The notes beneath the pieces were generated by a model. It ran no database searches and was not told where the DNA came from. It worked only from the letters and a program-made list of their open reading frames with translations. The position numbers and the translations under genes are program-made. From positions 1-64,000 of the forward strand of contig JAZLLT010000057.1 in assembly GCA_045598325.1 (NCBI GenBank): a stretch of 64,000 nucleotides of DNA, given 5' to 3'. This stretch comes from RUG14130 sp045598325 (lineage in GTDB: Bacteria; Bacillota; Clostridia; Christensenellales; Aristaeellaceae). Within the stretch, counting starts at the first letter, position 1, and each line of letters begins with the position of its first letter. Of the stretch, positions 1 to 8,694 are shown piece after piece.

Positions 1-1
1 A

Positions 2-2884
2 CCCACGGATGCCTGGACTGTCACCGAGACCGATGCCGGCACCTACGAGATGGGTATCGCAGCAGGGGACTTCTCCAACAAGAACGCGAACTTCGATGCA
101 GTAGAGTTTGTGATCGTTGACGGCGCTCTGGAGATCGAGAAAATTGCCAAGGTAACAGTTACCATCACAGAGAAAGAACTTGAACTGACCTATGACGGCG
201 TCGAACACAGCATCACGGGCTATCAGAGCATCGAGTCTGATAACACCCTGTACAATGTAGAAACCTCCGTTGCGGAGACCGAGACGGACGCCTGGACGGC
301 GAAGGGTACCAATGCGGATACTTATCCCGTGGGCATCCTCGCATCCGATTTCGCGAACACGAACGAGAACTTCGCGTATGTCGAATTCGTAATTGTTGAC
401 AAAGTCCTGAAGATCAACCCCGTAACGGAAAAGGTAACGGTCAGCATCACCGAGAAGTCCGATACAGTCGAGTACGATGGACAGACTCATATTTTGAGCG
501 GATACGCGAGTATCGCATCCGACAACCCGCTGTACATCGTCTCCGAGTCTGTTGACGAGGACGAAACGACTGAATGGACCGTCACCGGAACCGACGCTGA
601 CGAGTATGAGCTCGGCATCAGCGAATCCGACTTCGTAAACACGAACCCGAACTTCACGAATGTGGAATTCGTGGTGAAACCCGGCAGCCTGACCATTGAA
701 CCTTACAAGTCTAAGGTCACAGTAACCATTAAGGAGAATTCCGATACAATTGTATATGATGGTGTGCCGCACAGTGTAAGCGGTTATAAGTCGATTGAAT
801 CCGACAACAGCCTGTACATTGTTGCAGAATCGGTAGTCGAGGTCGACACCGACGCATGGACCGCCACCGGCACGGCTACCGGTGAATATCCGCTTGGTAT
901 TGTGATTTCCGACTTCAAGAACAAGAACACGAACTTCTCGAATGTGGAATTCACGGTCATCGACGGCGTGCTTACGATCGTTGCAGTGGACGGAGAACTG
1001 GTCATCACCGCTCTGTCGCAGACCTGGACATACGATGCAGAAGAGCACACAAATGACGGTTTCCGCTTCACGCCCGGTATCCTTGCGGACGGCGATGAAA
1101 TTGTCGCGGTAGTGGAAGGATGCATCAAGGATGCAGGATCCGCCGACAACATCGTAACATCCTACAAGATTATGCGCGGTAGCGAGGATGTGACGGAAAA
1201 CTACACAGGAATTGTACTTGAAAAGGGTCAGTTGATCGTCGATAAAGCAGCGCTTACAATCACCGCGGACAGTGCGCAGAAAGAATACGACAGCCTGCCG
1301 CTGACTGCCGCGACTTACACGAGTACCAGTCTGAAGGGCGCTGACGCCATCGACTCCGTGACGGTTACCGGTGAGATCACCGATATCGGAACGCAGGACA
1401 ACATTCCTTCCGGCGCGGTCATCCTGAACAACGGTGATGTAGTCACTGACAACTATGACATCACATACGAAAACGGTATCCTCGAAATCACCAAGATCGC
1501 GGATGATCATCTGACCGACATCGAAGTCAGCATTACATGGGACGACAATAATAACCAGGACGGTCTGCGCGAGGAAGTTACTCTGAAACTGACGGCGGAG
1601 GCCAATGGCACGCCCATAGACTGGGCTGAACTGGCGGCGCTCATCGAAAACGGCACCGACTACACCATCGATGATGACGGATGCATCACCATCTCGACAT
1701 TTACCGATGATGTGTCGAATTATGCTTACACCTTCGAAAATCTGCCGACAGTCTATCTCGGTGAATATCCCATCACCTACACGCTCAGTGAAGTGACCAA
1801 GCCCGACGGATACGAGCAGGAGATCAATGGATTCGATGCAGTCAATACCCACGAACCCGCTCTGTATAACGATGACGGCATCTTTGAGACTGAGGTCGTG
1901 TGGGATGACGATCACAACCGTGACGGCAAACGCGAGACGGTAGAAGTCGAGATCCACGCTTATGTGAACGGTGAGGAAGTCGACTGGAACGATCTCATCG
2001 ATGCATCTGCAAGCGGCAACGGCATGGATGATGACGGAATCATCTCCATTCCCAACACCGATGATGATCAGGATTCCTACACCGAAATCTTCGAGAATCT
2101 GCCGGCCAACTATCACGGACAGCCTGTCGAATACAAGGTGAAGCCCGTGACCGACATCGAAGGTTATGAATCAGAAACCGACGGCACGACCGTGACCTAC
2201 ACGCACGAGCCCGAGACCATCCGTGTCGGCGCGACGAAGATCTGGGAAGATGATGATGACGCTATGAAGATGCGTCCCGAGAATATCACCCTGAACTTCT
2301 ATGGAAACGGCAAACTGGTCAAGAAAGTGACCTCGAAGTTCGCGGACGGCGAGAGCGTCGGCTACGACATGTACAAGTACGAAAACGGCGGCACGCTCAT
2401 CGAATACACGCTGCGCGAGTCTGAAATCAACAGCGATTACCGCTCGAGTATCAAACGCACGACCAACGCAAAGGGCGTCAGTTTCACCGTGACCAATACT
2501 TACGATCCGGCGCTTACCAAGGTCATCGTGAGCATGGATTGGGTCAATGCGGACGGAACAGCTGTTTCTTCCGTGGGCGCCGTGGAGATCACGCTGTACA
2601 AAGACGGCGAGGCTGTTGCGACGAAGACCGTAACCGGCAGCGGATGTGTCTTTGATGATCTCATCAAGTATGACAAGAACGGCGAACCGATCTCGTACGA
2701 GGTTCAGATTACCGCTCTGCCGGATGGATGCGAAATCGATTCCGCATCCGGCATGCGCTTTGATGAGGTGAACAATGTATGGCGCGAGGACTTCACGATC
2801 CGTACGAATCTGATCGTCATTCCCGATGACGCGGTGCCTTCCTACGCTGGCGGCGCCGCTACTACCGGCGACTGTGTGGAATAG
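2..2884 (+). CDS. MBG/Cna_B repeat surface protein (5' partial)
   Basis: Open from the left edge; the start lies outside the window, and 960 residues are visible. Residues about 50-331 are three tandem 94-residue units, each opening K-V-T-V with a Y-D-G..H motif, like MBG-type beta modules of bacterial adhesins. A fourth, partial unit precedes them. Residues about 332-500 hold two divergent MBG-like modules. From about 506 four Cna_B-like domains follow, opening with motifs such as WDDNNNQDG and WDDDHNRDG and carrying FENLP strands. This is the build of an extracellular stalk or adhesin. No LPXTG-plus-hydrophobic tail is present: the protein stops just after TTGDCVE, so it is either secreted, held non-covalently, or truncated. 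Family by motif recognition; ligand unknown. Confidence 0.8.
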   Translation, partial: PTDAWTVTETDAGTYEMGIAAGDFSNKNANFDAVEFVIVDGALEIEKIAKVTVTITEKELELTYDGVEHSITGYQSIESDNTLYNVETSVAETETDAWTAKGTNADTYPVGILASDFANTNENFAYVEFVIVDKVLKINPVTEKVTVSITEKSDTVEYDGQTHILSGYASIASDNPLYIVSESVDEDETTEWTVTGTDADEYELGISESDFVNTNPNFTNVEFVVKPGSLTIEPYKSKVTVTIKENSDTIVYDGVPHSVSGYKSIESDNSLYIVAESVVEVDTDAWTATGTATGEYPLGIVISDFKNKNTNFSNVEFTVIDGVLTIVAVDGELVITALSQTWTYDAEEHTNDGFRFTPGILADGDEIVAVVEGCIKDAGSADNIVTSYKIMRGSEDVTENYTGIVLEKGQLIVDKAALTITADSAQKEYDSLPLTAATYTSTSLKGADAIDSVTVTGEITDIGTQDNIPSGAVILNNGDVVTDNYDITYENGILEITKIADDHLTDIEVSITWDDNNNQDGLREEVTLKLTAEANGTPIDWAELAALIENGTDYTIDDDGCITISTFTDDVSNYAYTFENLPTVYLGEYPITYTLSEVTKPDGYEQEINGFDAVNTHEPALYNDDGIFETEVVWDDDHNRDGKRETVEVEIHAYVNGEEVDWNDLIDASASGNGMDDDGIISIPNTDDDQDSYTEIFENLPANYHGQPVEYKVKPVTDIEGYESETDGTTVTYTHEPETIRVGATKIWEDDDDAMKMRPENITLNFYGNGKLVKKVTSKFADGESVGYDMYKYENGGTLIEYTLRESEINSDYRSSIKRTTNAKGVSFTVTNTYDPALTKVIVSMDWVNADGTAVSSVGAVEITLYKDGEAVATKTVTGSGCVFDDLIKYDKNGEPISYEVQITALPDGCEIDSASGMRFDEVNNVWREDFTIRTNLIVIPDDAVPSYAGGAATTGDCVE
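149..994 (+). repeat. three tandem 282-bp coding repeats
   Basis: Three in-frame units start at 149, 431 and 713, an exact period of 282 bp (94 codons). They are diverged at the base level but keep the motifs Y-D-G, H-S/I, S-D-N-x-L-Y, W-T and N-F-x-x-V-E-F at the same positions. A further partial unit runs from the window edge to 148. Such arrays commonly change copy number by recombination. Confidence 0.85.
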
Positions 2885-2901
2885 TTCCCGATCATTGTCA
2901 T

Positions 2902-2923
2902 CCGGGGCGCTTCGGCGCCCCGG
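2902..2923 (+). terminator. GC hairpin after the surface-protein gene
   Basis: A perfect 9-bp stem (CCGGGGCGC / GCGCCCCGG) closes a TTCG tetraloop 18 bp after the stop codon. No T-run follows, so it may stabilise the mRNA 3' end or terminate only weakly, which would allow reading into the next gene. Confidence 0.5.
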
Positions 2924-2950
2924 GAGTGCGGAAAGAAAGGGGAGATAAGA

Positions 2951-4747
2951 TTGAAGAAACTTACTGCTGTTGTACTGATGCTCGCGATTCTTTGTTCCGC
3001 CGCAATCGGAGAGACGGAAGAGAATGCAGTTACGGTCGCAACCCTGACTGCCATGAGAGGATACTTCTTTACCGATCTGTGGGGAAATAATTCCACGGAT
3101 CTGGATGTGCAGAATCTCATTCACGGTCTTTCCACCATCGAGTGGGTAAGCGAAAACCAGTATGAGCCCAACCCGACCGCAGTCAAGGAACTGTTGGCAC
3201 AGGAAAACGAGGATGGCTCCAAAACCTTTTATGTGATATTGAATGAAGGCCTGTGTTATTCTGACGGATCCGAAATCAGCGCTTCCGACTATGTGTTTTC
3301 CGTGCTTCTCCTGGCAAGCCCGCAGGTAATGCAACTGGGCGGCGCGGAGACTGCTTACAACTGGATTCGCGGATATGAGGCCTATCACAGCGGCGAGACG
3401 GATCATTTTTCCGGCGTACGCCTCATGGGCAACTATATTTTCTCACTGACCGTGGAAGACGAATATCTGCCGTTCTTCTACGAAAATTCCTATGTGGATA
3501 TAACACCTTATCCCATTCAAGTGCTGCTTGGCGATTATACGGTAGTGGACAGCGCGCGCGGAGCCTATCTGAAAGCGGAAGATGATGCGCTTCCCACACC
3601 GTTCTCCGCGGAAAAACTGAAAGAAAAACTGTTCGGAAAGAATGGGTATATGACTACGCCCTCCGTCGTAAGCGGACCGTACCGCATTGTGAAGTATGAT
3701 GGGGAAAACGGGATAGCCGTTTTCGAGAAGAACCCCATGTACCCCGGAAACGCGGAAGGTGTTGTTCCGTCTGTTGAAAAAATCACGCTTATCGGTACGA
3801 ATGCAGCGGACGCGCTTAACGGCATAAAGGATGGAACATATGACCTTGTGGTGCAGTGTGTTTCGGGAAACATGATTGACGAAGCCATCGCGGACGGAGT
3901 CAACTATGATATGTATCCCCGCCGCGGACTTGGTTATATCTGCTTTGCCTGCGAAAAGCAGACGATGAACGACATCCTTGTACGAAAGGCGATCGCTTCC
4001 GCGACAAACCGCAGCGGATATACCGCGGAATATCTAGGTTCCTACGGCATCACAGCCTATGGCTATTACGGTGTAGGTCAGTGGATGACACAGGCGGCAC
4101 TCGGCAATGTGGATATCGAAGGTTTGACAGGCGTATCGGCAGAATCATTCGACACCATCCCGTATGAAATCAATAACGCGAAATATTTCCTGAATGAAGC
4201 GGGATATCGTGATGGTATCGACCTTACGCTCGCGATTCCCGAAAACAGCGAAGCGGGGAAGACATTTGTGAAGTATACCGCCGCCGATTATGAAAAAGCG
4301 GGAATACACCTCACAATTGCGGAGATTCCGTTTGATGAACTGCTTGATGACCTCTACGGACCGGAAGAGCGCAAGTACGACATGTACTTCCTCGGAAGCA
4401 ACTTCAGCAAAGTATTCGATCCGAGCATATCATTTATGTTTGGTGGCATGAACGCCTCCGCAACCAATCTCACCAGAATTTCGGATGAGGAACTGTACAA
4501 AAAATCACTCGCGATGCGCTCCTGCGAACCGGGCGACATCAAGGGATACTTTGATGCGTGGTGCGCGTTCCAGCAGAAATTCGGCGAAGTCATGCCTCTC
4601 ATACCTCTGTATTCGAATCTCTATGCCGATCTTTTCTCAATGAGACTCACGGGATACGGACTGAGCGGACACAGGGAATGGGCAGACGCCATCTTGTACG
4701 CGTCAGTCAATGGTACTAATAACGCGACAGCAGAACCGCTCTTCTGA
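2951..4747 (+). CDS. extracellular solute-binding protein, family 5 (peptide type)
   Basis: 598 residues starting at TTG, with GGGGAG 6-10 bases upstream. A signal peptide (MKKLTAVVLMLAILCSAA) is followed by an SBP_bac_5-type body: the early N-L-I-H-G-L segment, the V-S-G-P-Y-R-I-V motif near residue 240, and a hinge region around LVRKAIASATNR. The family delivers oligopeptides, dipeptides or nickel to an ABC permease. The Cys of the signal peptide lacks a proper lipobox (Leu at -1), so lipid anchoring is doubtful. No permease or ATPase gene lies beside it, so partners must be elsewhere or absent. Family call firm, substrate unknown. Confidence 0.85.
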   Translation: MKKLTAVVLMLAILCSAAIGETEENAVTVATLTAMRGYFFTDLWGNNSTDLDVQNLIHGLSTIEWVSENQYEPNPTAVKELLAQENEDGSKTFYVILNEGLCYSDGSEISASDYVFSVLLLASPQVMQLGGAETAYNWIRGYEAYHSGETDHFSGVRLMGNYIFSLTVEDEYLPFFYENSYVDITPYPIQVLLGDYTVVDSARGAYLKAEDDALPTPFSAEKLKEKLFGKNGYMTTPSVVSGPYRIVKYDGENGIAVFEKNPMYPGNAEGVVPSVEKITLIGTNAADALNGIKDGTYDLVVQCVSGNMIDEAIADGVNYDMYPRRGLGYICFACEKQTMNDILVRKAIASATNRSGYTAEYLGSYGITAYGYYGVGQWMTQAALGNVDIEGLTGVSAESFDTIPYEINNAKYFLNEAGYRDGIDLTLAIPENSEAGKTFVKYTAADYEKAGIHLTIAEIPFDELLDDLYGPEERKYDMYFLGSNFSKVFDPSISFMFGGMNASATNLTRISDEELYKKSLAMRSCEPGDIKGYFDAWCAFQQKFGEVMPLIPLYSNLYADLFSMRLTGYGLSGHREWADAILYASVNGTNNATAEPLF

Positions 4748-4752
4748 AAAAG

Positions 4753-4777
4753 CCGGCCGAAAGGCCGGTTTTTCTTT
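4753..4777 (+). terminator. rho-independent terminator
   Basis: Stem CCGGCC / GGCCGG with a GAAA loop starts 5 bp after the stop codon. It is flanked by an A-run before and TTTTTCTTTT after, so the A/T tracts extend the stem. Confidence 0.9.
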
Positions 4778-4788
4778 TGCGTGCGTAC

Positions 4789-4817
4789 TTGTATTTTGAT
4801 ACGCAAACTGTTATAAT
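4789..4817 (+). promoter_or_regulatory. sigma-A promoter for the GH43-rarA-oxidoreductase group
   Basis: -35 TTGTAT at 4789-4794, 17-bp spacer, perfect -10 TATAAT at 4812-4817. It lies between the preceding terminator and the GH43-like gene and is the only recognisable promoter before the terminator at 8181. Confidence 0.8.
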
Positions 4818-4846
4818 TCGGTCATGAACCGGAATGTGGTGTGAAT

Positions 4847-5761
4847 ATGAAGAAGATCATTGAAGCGAAGGGAATCAACCGCGACCCGAGCATTGTGTCT
4901 GCGAAAGGTTCGTATTATCACTGCCATACCGCAAAGGATGAGACCGGCAGAAGCGCCATCTGTATCGTGGAAGCCAAGCAGATTGATGATTTCGGCACGG
5001 CGGAGGGAAAAATCGTCTATGTTTTTGAAAGCGGGAAAGAGTACTCTTGCGAAGTATGGGCGCCTGAACTGCATATCATAGACGGAAAATGCTATATCTA
5101 TGCGGCCTGCGACGACGGCAACAATCATCATCACAGGATGTATGTGCTCTGCAACGATTCCGCCGATCCGATGCAGCCGTATCAAATGCGCGGTAAAATC
5201 ACCGATTCAACAGACCGATGGGCAATCGACGGAACGGTGATGAAATACTGCGGCGAACTGTACTTCATTTGGTCGGGATGGGAAGAAAACGAAAATGTGG
5301 CGCAGAACCTGTATATCGCGCATATGAAAGACCCTTGTACGATCGATTCGGAACGAGTGATCATATCGCGTCCCGAAAAGGAATGGGAAAAGCGCGGCGC
5401 GACCGGAGAGATCGAAAGCCCGTTTATCAACGAAGGACCGTTTGCGTTTTCTTTTGATGGAAAGCAGTATATCGCATATTCCGCATCTGGTTCGTGGTGT
5501 GAAGACTATTGCATCGCACTTCTCGAACTATGCGGTGACGATCCGATGAAAGAGGGAAACTGGCATAAACAGAGCGCGCCGGTGATGAGCCGGAACACTC
5601 TGGCGAAAGGCTGCGGGCATTGCTCCATTTTGAAAGAGAAAGGGAAACTGATGATGTTCTTCCACGCGTGGGATGCGGATGAAACGGTGATCCGTTGGAA
5701 TACGGTATCCACATGGATGGCGGAACTGGTTCCAAACGGACACGGATTTGAGGTAAGTTAA
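4847..5761 (+). CDS. glycoside hydrolase family 43-like protein
   Basis: 304 residues from ATG 4847; an in-frame GTG at 4841 is an alternative, and neither has a strong ribosome site. Five-bladed beta-propeller glycosidase signs are present: R-D-P at 12-14 (Asp13, candidate general base), W-A-P-E-L-H at 71-76, A-I-D-G-T at 126-130 (Asp128, candidate pKa modulator) and N-E-G-P at 195-198 (Glu196, candidate general acid), then S-A-S-G-S-W. The family cleaves arabinan, xylan or galactan side chains. No signal peptide is seen, so it probably acts inside the cell on imported oligosaccharides. It is first in a run with rarA (7-bp gap) and an oxidoreductase. Substrate not assignable from sequence alone. 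Confidence 0.8.
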   Translation: MKKIIEAKGINRDPSIVSAKGSYYHCHTAKDETGRSAICIVEAKQIDDFGTAEGKIVYVFESGKEYSCEVWAPELHIIDGKCYIYAACDDGNNHHHRMYVLCNDSADPMQPYQMRGKITDSTDRWAIDGTVMKYCGELYFIWSGWEENENVAQNLYIAHMKDPCTIDSERVIISRPEKEWEKRGATGEIESPFINEGPFAFSFDGKQYIAYSASGSWCEDYCIALLELCGDDPMKEGNWHKQSAPVMSRNTLAKGCGHCSILKEKGKLMMFFHAWDADETVIRWNTVSTWMAELVPNGHGFEVS

Positions 5762-5768
5762 GGAAAGA

Positions 5769-7091
5769 ATGGAACAGTTGGGCATGTTTGAAGCGGACAT
5801 TCGTCCGTCACCGCTGGCGACAAGAATGCGCCCCGAAACGCTGAACGAATATGTGGGGCAGCAGCATCTGATCGGCACCGGTATGCTGCTCAGGCAGATG
5901 ATTGAGCGCGATCAAATCGGGTCGATGATCTTCTGGGGACCTCCGGGTGTCGGAAAGACCACGCTCGCGCGGATCATCGCCAATCACACGAAAGCGGAAT
6001 TTGTGGAGTTTTCCGCGGTGACCAGCGGCATCAAAGAAGTCAAAGAAGTTATGGCGCGGGCGGAGGAAAACCGTAAAAGCGGCATCCGCACGCTGCTGTT
6101 TGCCGATGAGATCCACCGCTTCAATAAAGCGCAGCAGGACGCGTTCCTGCCGTATGTGGAAAAAGGCAGTATCATCCTCATCGGCGCGACGACGGAAAAT
6201 CCGTCTTTTGAAATCAACTCCGCGCTTTTGTCCCGATGCCGCGTATTCATTCTGAAACAACTGGAAAACAGCGATATCGAAACATTGCTGAGAAGAGCGC
6301 TTTCAGACCCGAAAGGTCTCCGGGATATGAATGTGCGCATGGAAGAAGAATGTATCCCGGCAATCGCGAAGTTTGCCAACGGCGATGCGCGCACCGCGCT
6401 CAGCACATTGGAAATGGCAGTGATGAACGGGGAAATCGACCGCAACGGAAACACCCATGTGACGCGGGAAACGCTCGAGCAGTGCATGAACCGCAGGTCG
6501 CTGCTCTATGATAAAAACGGGGAAGAACACTATAACCTCATATCAGCCCTGCATAAATCCATGCGCAACAGCGACCCGGACGCGGCGGTCTACTGGATGC
6601 TGCGGATGCTGGACGGCGGGGAAGACCCGCTCTACATCGCGCGCCGACTTGTGCGGTTTGCCAGCGAGGATGTGGGCATGGCGGATCCGGAGGCACTCGC
6701 TGTGGCGATCAATGTCTATCAGGCATGCCATTATCTGGGCGTGCCGGAATGTGATGTACATCTGACACACGCGGTCGTCTATCTCGCCATGGCGCCGAAA
6801 TCCAACGCGCTTTATGTGGCTTGTGAAGGCGCGAAGAAAGATATCAGAGAAAAACCGGCGGAACCGGTTCCGCTGCAGATCCGGAACGCGCCCACAAACC
6901 TCATGAAGGAATTGGATTACGGCAAAGGCTATCAGTACGCCCATGACACGGATGAAAAACTGACCCGTATGAAGTGCATGCCGGACAGCCTCAAAGACAG
7001 ACGGTACTATATTCCAACAACGCAGGGGAAAGAAGCGGCAGTCAAAGAACGATTGGAAAAGATATTGGACTGGAAAAAACAGGAAGAATAA
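5769..7091 (+). CDS. rarA: replication-associated recombination protein A (AAA+ ATPase)
   Basis: 440 residues, the usual length of RarA/MgsA/Mgs1. The clamp-loader-like AAA+ core shows Walker A GPPGVGKTT at 57-65, Walker B LLFADEIHRF at 109-118 and the sensor-1 segment IGATTENPSF at 138-147. The C-terminal part has the family's tetramerisation region with LYIARRLVRFASEDVGMAD. RarA acts at stalled replication forks and in recombination. Start ATG is 8 bp after the GH43 stop, with GGAAAG upstream. It shares the transcript with a sugar-related gene on either side, which looks like chance linkage. Confidence 0.95.
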   Translation: MEQLGMFEADIRPSPLATRMRPETLNEYVGQQHLIGTGMLLRQMIERDQIGSMIFWGPPGVGKTTLARIIANHTKAEFVEFSAVTSGIKEVKEVMARAEENRKSGIRTLLFADEIHRFNKAQQDAFLPYVEKGSIILIGATTENPSFEINSALLSRCRVFILKQLENSDIETLLRRALSDPKGLRDMNVRMEEECIPAIAKFANGDARTALSTLEMAVMNGEIDRNGNTHVTRETLEQCMNRRSLLYDKNGEEHYNLISALHKSMRNSDPDAAVYWMLRMLDGGEDPLYIARRLVRFASEDVGMADPEALAVAINVYQACHYLGVPECDVHLTHAVVYLAMAPKSNALYVACEGAKKDIREKPAEPVPLQIRNAPTNLMKELDYGKGYQYAHDTDEKLTRMKCMPDSLKDRRYYIPTTQGKEAAVKERLEKILDWKKQEE

Positions 7092-7103
7092 AGGAGACGA
7101 GTC

Positions 7104-8177
7104 ATGGAACGGAAATTGAAAATCGCGGTCATCGGCGCGGGCGGAATCGCAAATCACGCGCATCTTACGGGCTATTCCCGCATGGATAATGTGGAAATCG
7201 TTGCCATCTGCGACATCATCCGCGAAAAGGCGGAAGAAACGGCAAGGAAATTCGGTATTCCCGCCGTATATGAGAATTATGAGGATGTATTCGATATCCC
7301 GGGTCTGGATGCCGTCGATATCTGCACACCCAACTATCTGCATTCCGTCATCGCCGTAAAGGCGCTGAAACGCGGGCTCAATGTGTTCTGCGAAAAGCCA
7401 GACGCGGTGAGTGTGGAAGAAGCGGAGAAGATGAAGAAAGCCGCGGAAGAGAGCGGCAAGGTGCTCATGGTCATGCGCAACAACCGCTATATGCCCGTTT
7501 CCGCTTTCACGAAAAAGTATATCGAAGACGGCAAGATGGGCGAAATCTACGCGGCGCGCTGCGGCTGGGTGAGAAGGCGCGGTATTCCCGGCAAGGGCGG
7601 CTGGTTTACCACGAAGGCGCAGTCCGGAGGCGGTCCGCTCATTGATCTGGGCGTTCACATGATCGACCTTACCATGTGGCTTATGGGCAATCCGAAACCC
7701 GTAGCGGTGAGCGGCTGCACATACAGCAAATTCGCGGACAACGATGTTTCCGATTCCGTCAATTCTTCCTTCGGTGAAAAGAAGAGCGGCGGCATCTTCG
7801 ATGTGGAAGACCTCGCGATGGGCTTCATCCGTTTTGAGAACGGCGCCTGCCTCGAAATCGAATTCTCCTGGGCGTCCAATATCGCCTATGAACAGCGCTA
7901 TTTCGAACTGCGCGGCACCAAAGCGGGCGCGCAATGGACGGACAAGACAGGAAAACTTGCCATCTTCACGGAGGAGTACGGAAAGACCGTGGACTTCCTT
8001 CCGAACATCGACAACCGCGACTGTACGCCTATCCACGAAGCCAATCTGCGCCACTTCGCCGATGTGCTGCTGCACGGTGCAAAGCCAATGTTTGTGCCGC
8101 AGCAGGGCGTCAACATGATCAAGATCCTGCAGGCAATGTACGAATCGGCACGGCTCGGACGCGAAGTGCAGCTGTAA
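7104..8177 (+). CDS. Gfo/Idh/MocA family NAD(P)-dependent oxidoreductase
   Basis: 357 residues; AGGAGACG precedes ATG 7104. The N-terminal Rossmann fold begins KIAVIGAGGIANHAHL, and the family signature CEKPDAVSVEEAE sits near residue 95, with the EKP lysine expected in catalysis. A second beta-sheet domain carries GGGPLIDLGVHMIDLTMWLM (about 174-193). Members oxidise or epimerise sugars, inositols or their derivatives. Linkage to GH43 in one transcript suggests a carbohydrate substrate, but the exact reaction cannot be read. A strong bidirectional terminator follows. Confidence 0.9.
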   Translation: MERKLKIAVIGAGGIANHAHLTGYSRMDNVEIVAICDIIREKAEETARKFGIPAVYENYEDVFDIPGLDAVDICTPNYLHSVIAVKALKRGLNVFCEKPDAVSVEEAEKMKKAAEESGKVLMVMRNNRYMPVSAFTKKYIEDGKMGEIYAARCGWVRRRGIPGKGGWFTTKAQSGGGPLIDLGVHMIDLTMWLMGNPKPVAVSGCTYSKFADNDVSDSVNSSFGEKKSGGIFDVEDLAMGFIRFENGACLEIEFSWASNIAYEQRYFELRGTKAGAQWTDKTGKLAIFTEEYGKTVDFLPNIDNRDCTPIHEANLRHFADVLLHGAKPMFVPQQGVNMIKILQAMYESARLGREVQL

Positions 8178-8180
8178 ACG

Positions 8181-8209
8181 AAAAGACCTCCGGAATCCGG
8201 AGGTCTTTT
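8181..8209. terminator. bidirectional terminator between convergent genes
   Basis: Perfect 13-bp inverted repeat AAAAGACCTCCGG / CCGGAGGTCTTTT with a 3-bp centre. A-run and T-run flank it, so it can stop the oxidoreductase transcript from the left and the HIT transcript from the right. Confidence 0.9.
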
Positions 8210-8218
8210 ATGATCGAA

Positions 8219-8638
8219 TCAAAGATTTGCCTTGATTTTCTCAATCATCTGAGCATATTCGGCATCGGTTAGTTTTTTGAGGCCGGGGTTCATGGCGAAC
8301 ACGCCGCCCCACTCGTAACCGTCTTTGTACTTGGGAACAAGATGCATGTGCAGATGGCAGCCGGTATCGCCATACATACCGTAGTTCAGTTTATCGGGAT
8401 TGAAAACCGCGTGGATGGCTTTGGCGGCTCGGTCCACATCGGCAAAGAAGGCGTTGCGGTCTTCGTCGGAAATATTGACGATCTCGCTCACATGGTCTTT
8501 GTATGCCACGATGCAGCGTCCGGGATGACTCTGCTCTCTGAACAGGATGAGCGTGCTGACCGAAAGGTCGCAGACATAAATGCCGAACGCGTCCAGAATT
8601 TCGCCGCGCATACAATAGCCGCAGTTACAGTCTTTCAT
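8219..8638 (-). CDS. HIT family nucleotide-binding protein
   Basis: 139 residues, normal for a single-domain histidine-triad protein. The triad H95-x-H97-x-H99 lies in CHLHMHLVPKY, with the family's N-Y-G-x-x-G-D helix before it. The middle His is expected to attack nucleotide phosphoramidates or dinucleoside polyphosphates. Three Cys at 4, 6 and 9 could hold a zinc as in other bacterial HIT proteins. Start ATG 8638 has GGAGG 6 bp upstream and its own promoter, which overlaps the end of the upstream gene. Substrate unknown. Confidence 0.9.
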   Translation of the reverse strand: MKDCNCGYCMRGEILDAFGIYVCDLSVSTLILFREQSHPGRCIVAYKDHVSEIVNISDEDRNAFFADVDRAAKAIHAVFNPDKLNYGMYGDTGCHLHMHLVPKYKDGYEWGGVFAMNPGLKKLTDAEYAQMIEKIKANL

Positions 8639-8665
8639 ATGATACCTCCGATAGTTGATAAGGTG

Positions 8666-8694
8666 ATTATAGCACGAACCTTAATTGTTTTCAA
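8666..8694 (-). promoter_or_regulatory. sigma-A promoter of the HIT gene
   Basis: On the minus strand: TTGAAA (8689-8694), 17-bp spacer, TATAAT (8666-8671). The -35 lies inside the last codons of the upstream glycosidase-like gene, so HIT can be transcribed independently. Confidence 0.8.

Noticed and set aside
149..994. CRISPR-like regular repetition
   Set aside because: The 282-bp period is an in-frame protein repeat, far longer than CRISPR units, with no spacers.
6543..8075. 510-codon antisense frame across rarA and the oxidoreductase
   Set aside because: Spans two well-supported genes on the other strand and has no recognisable protein features.
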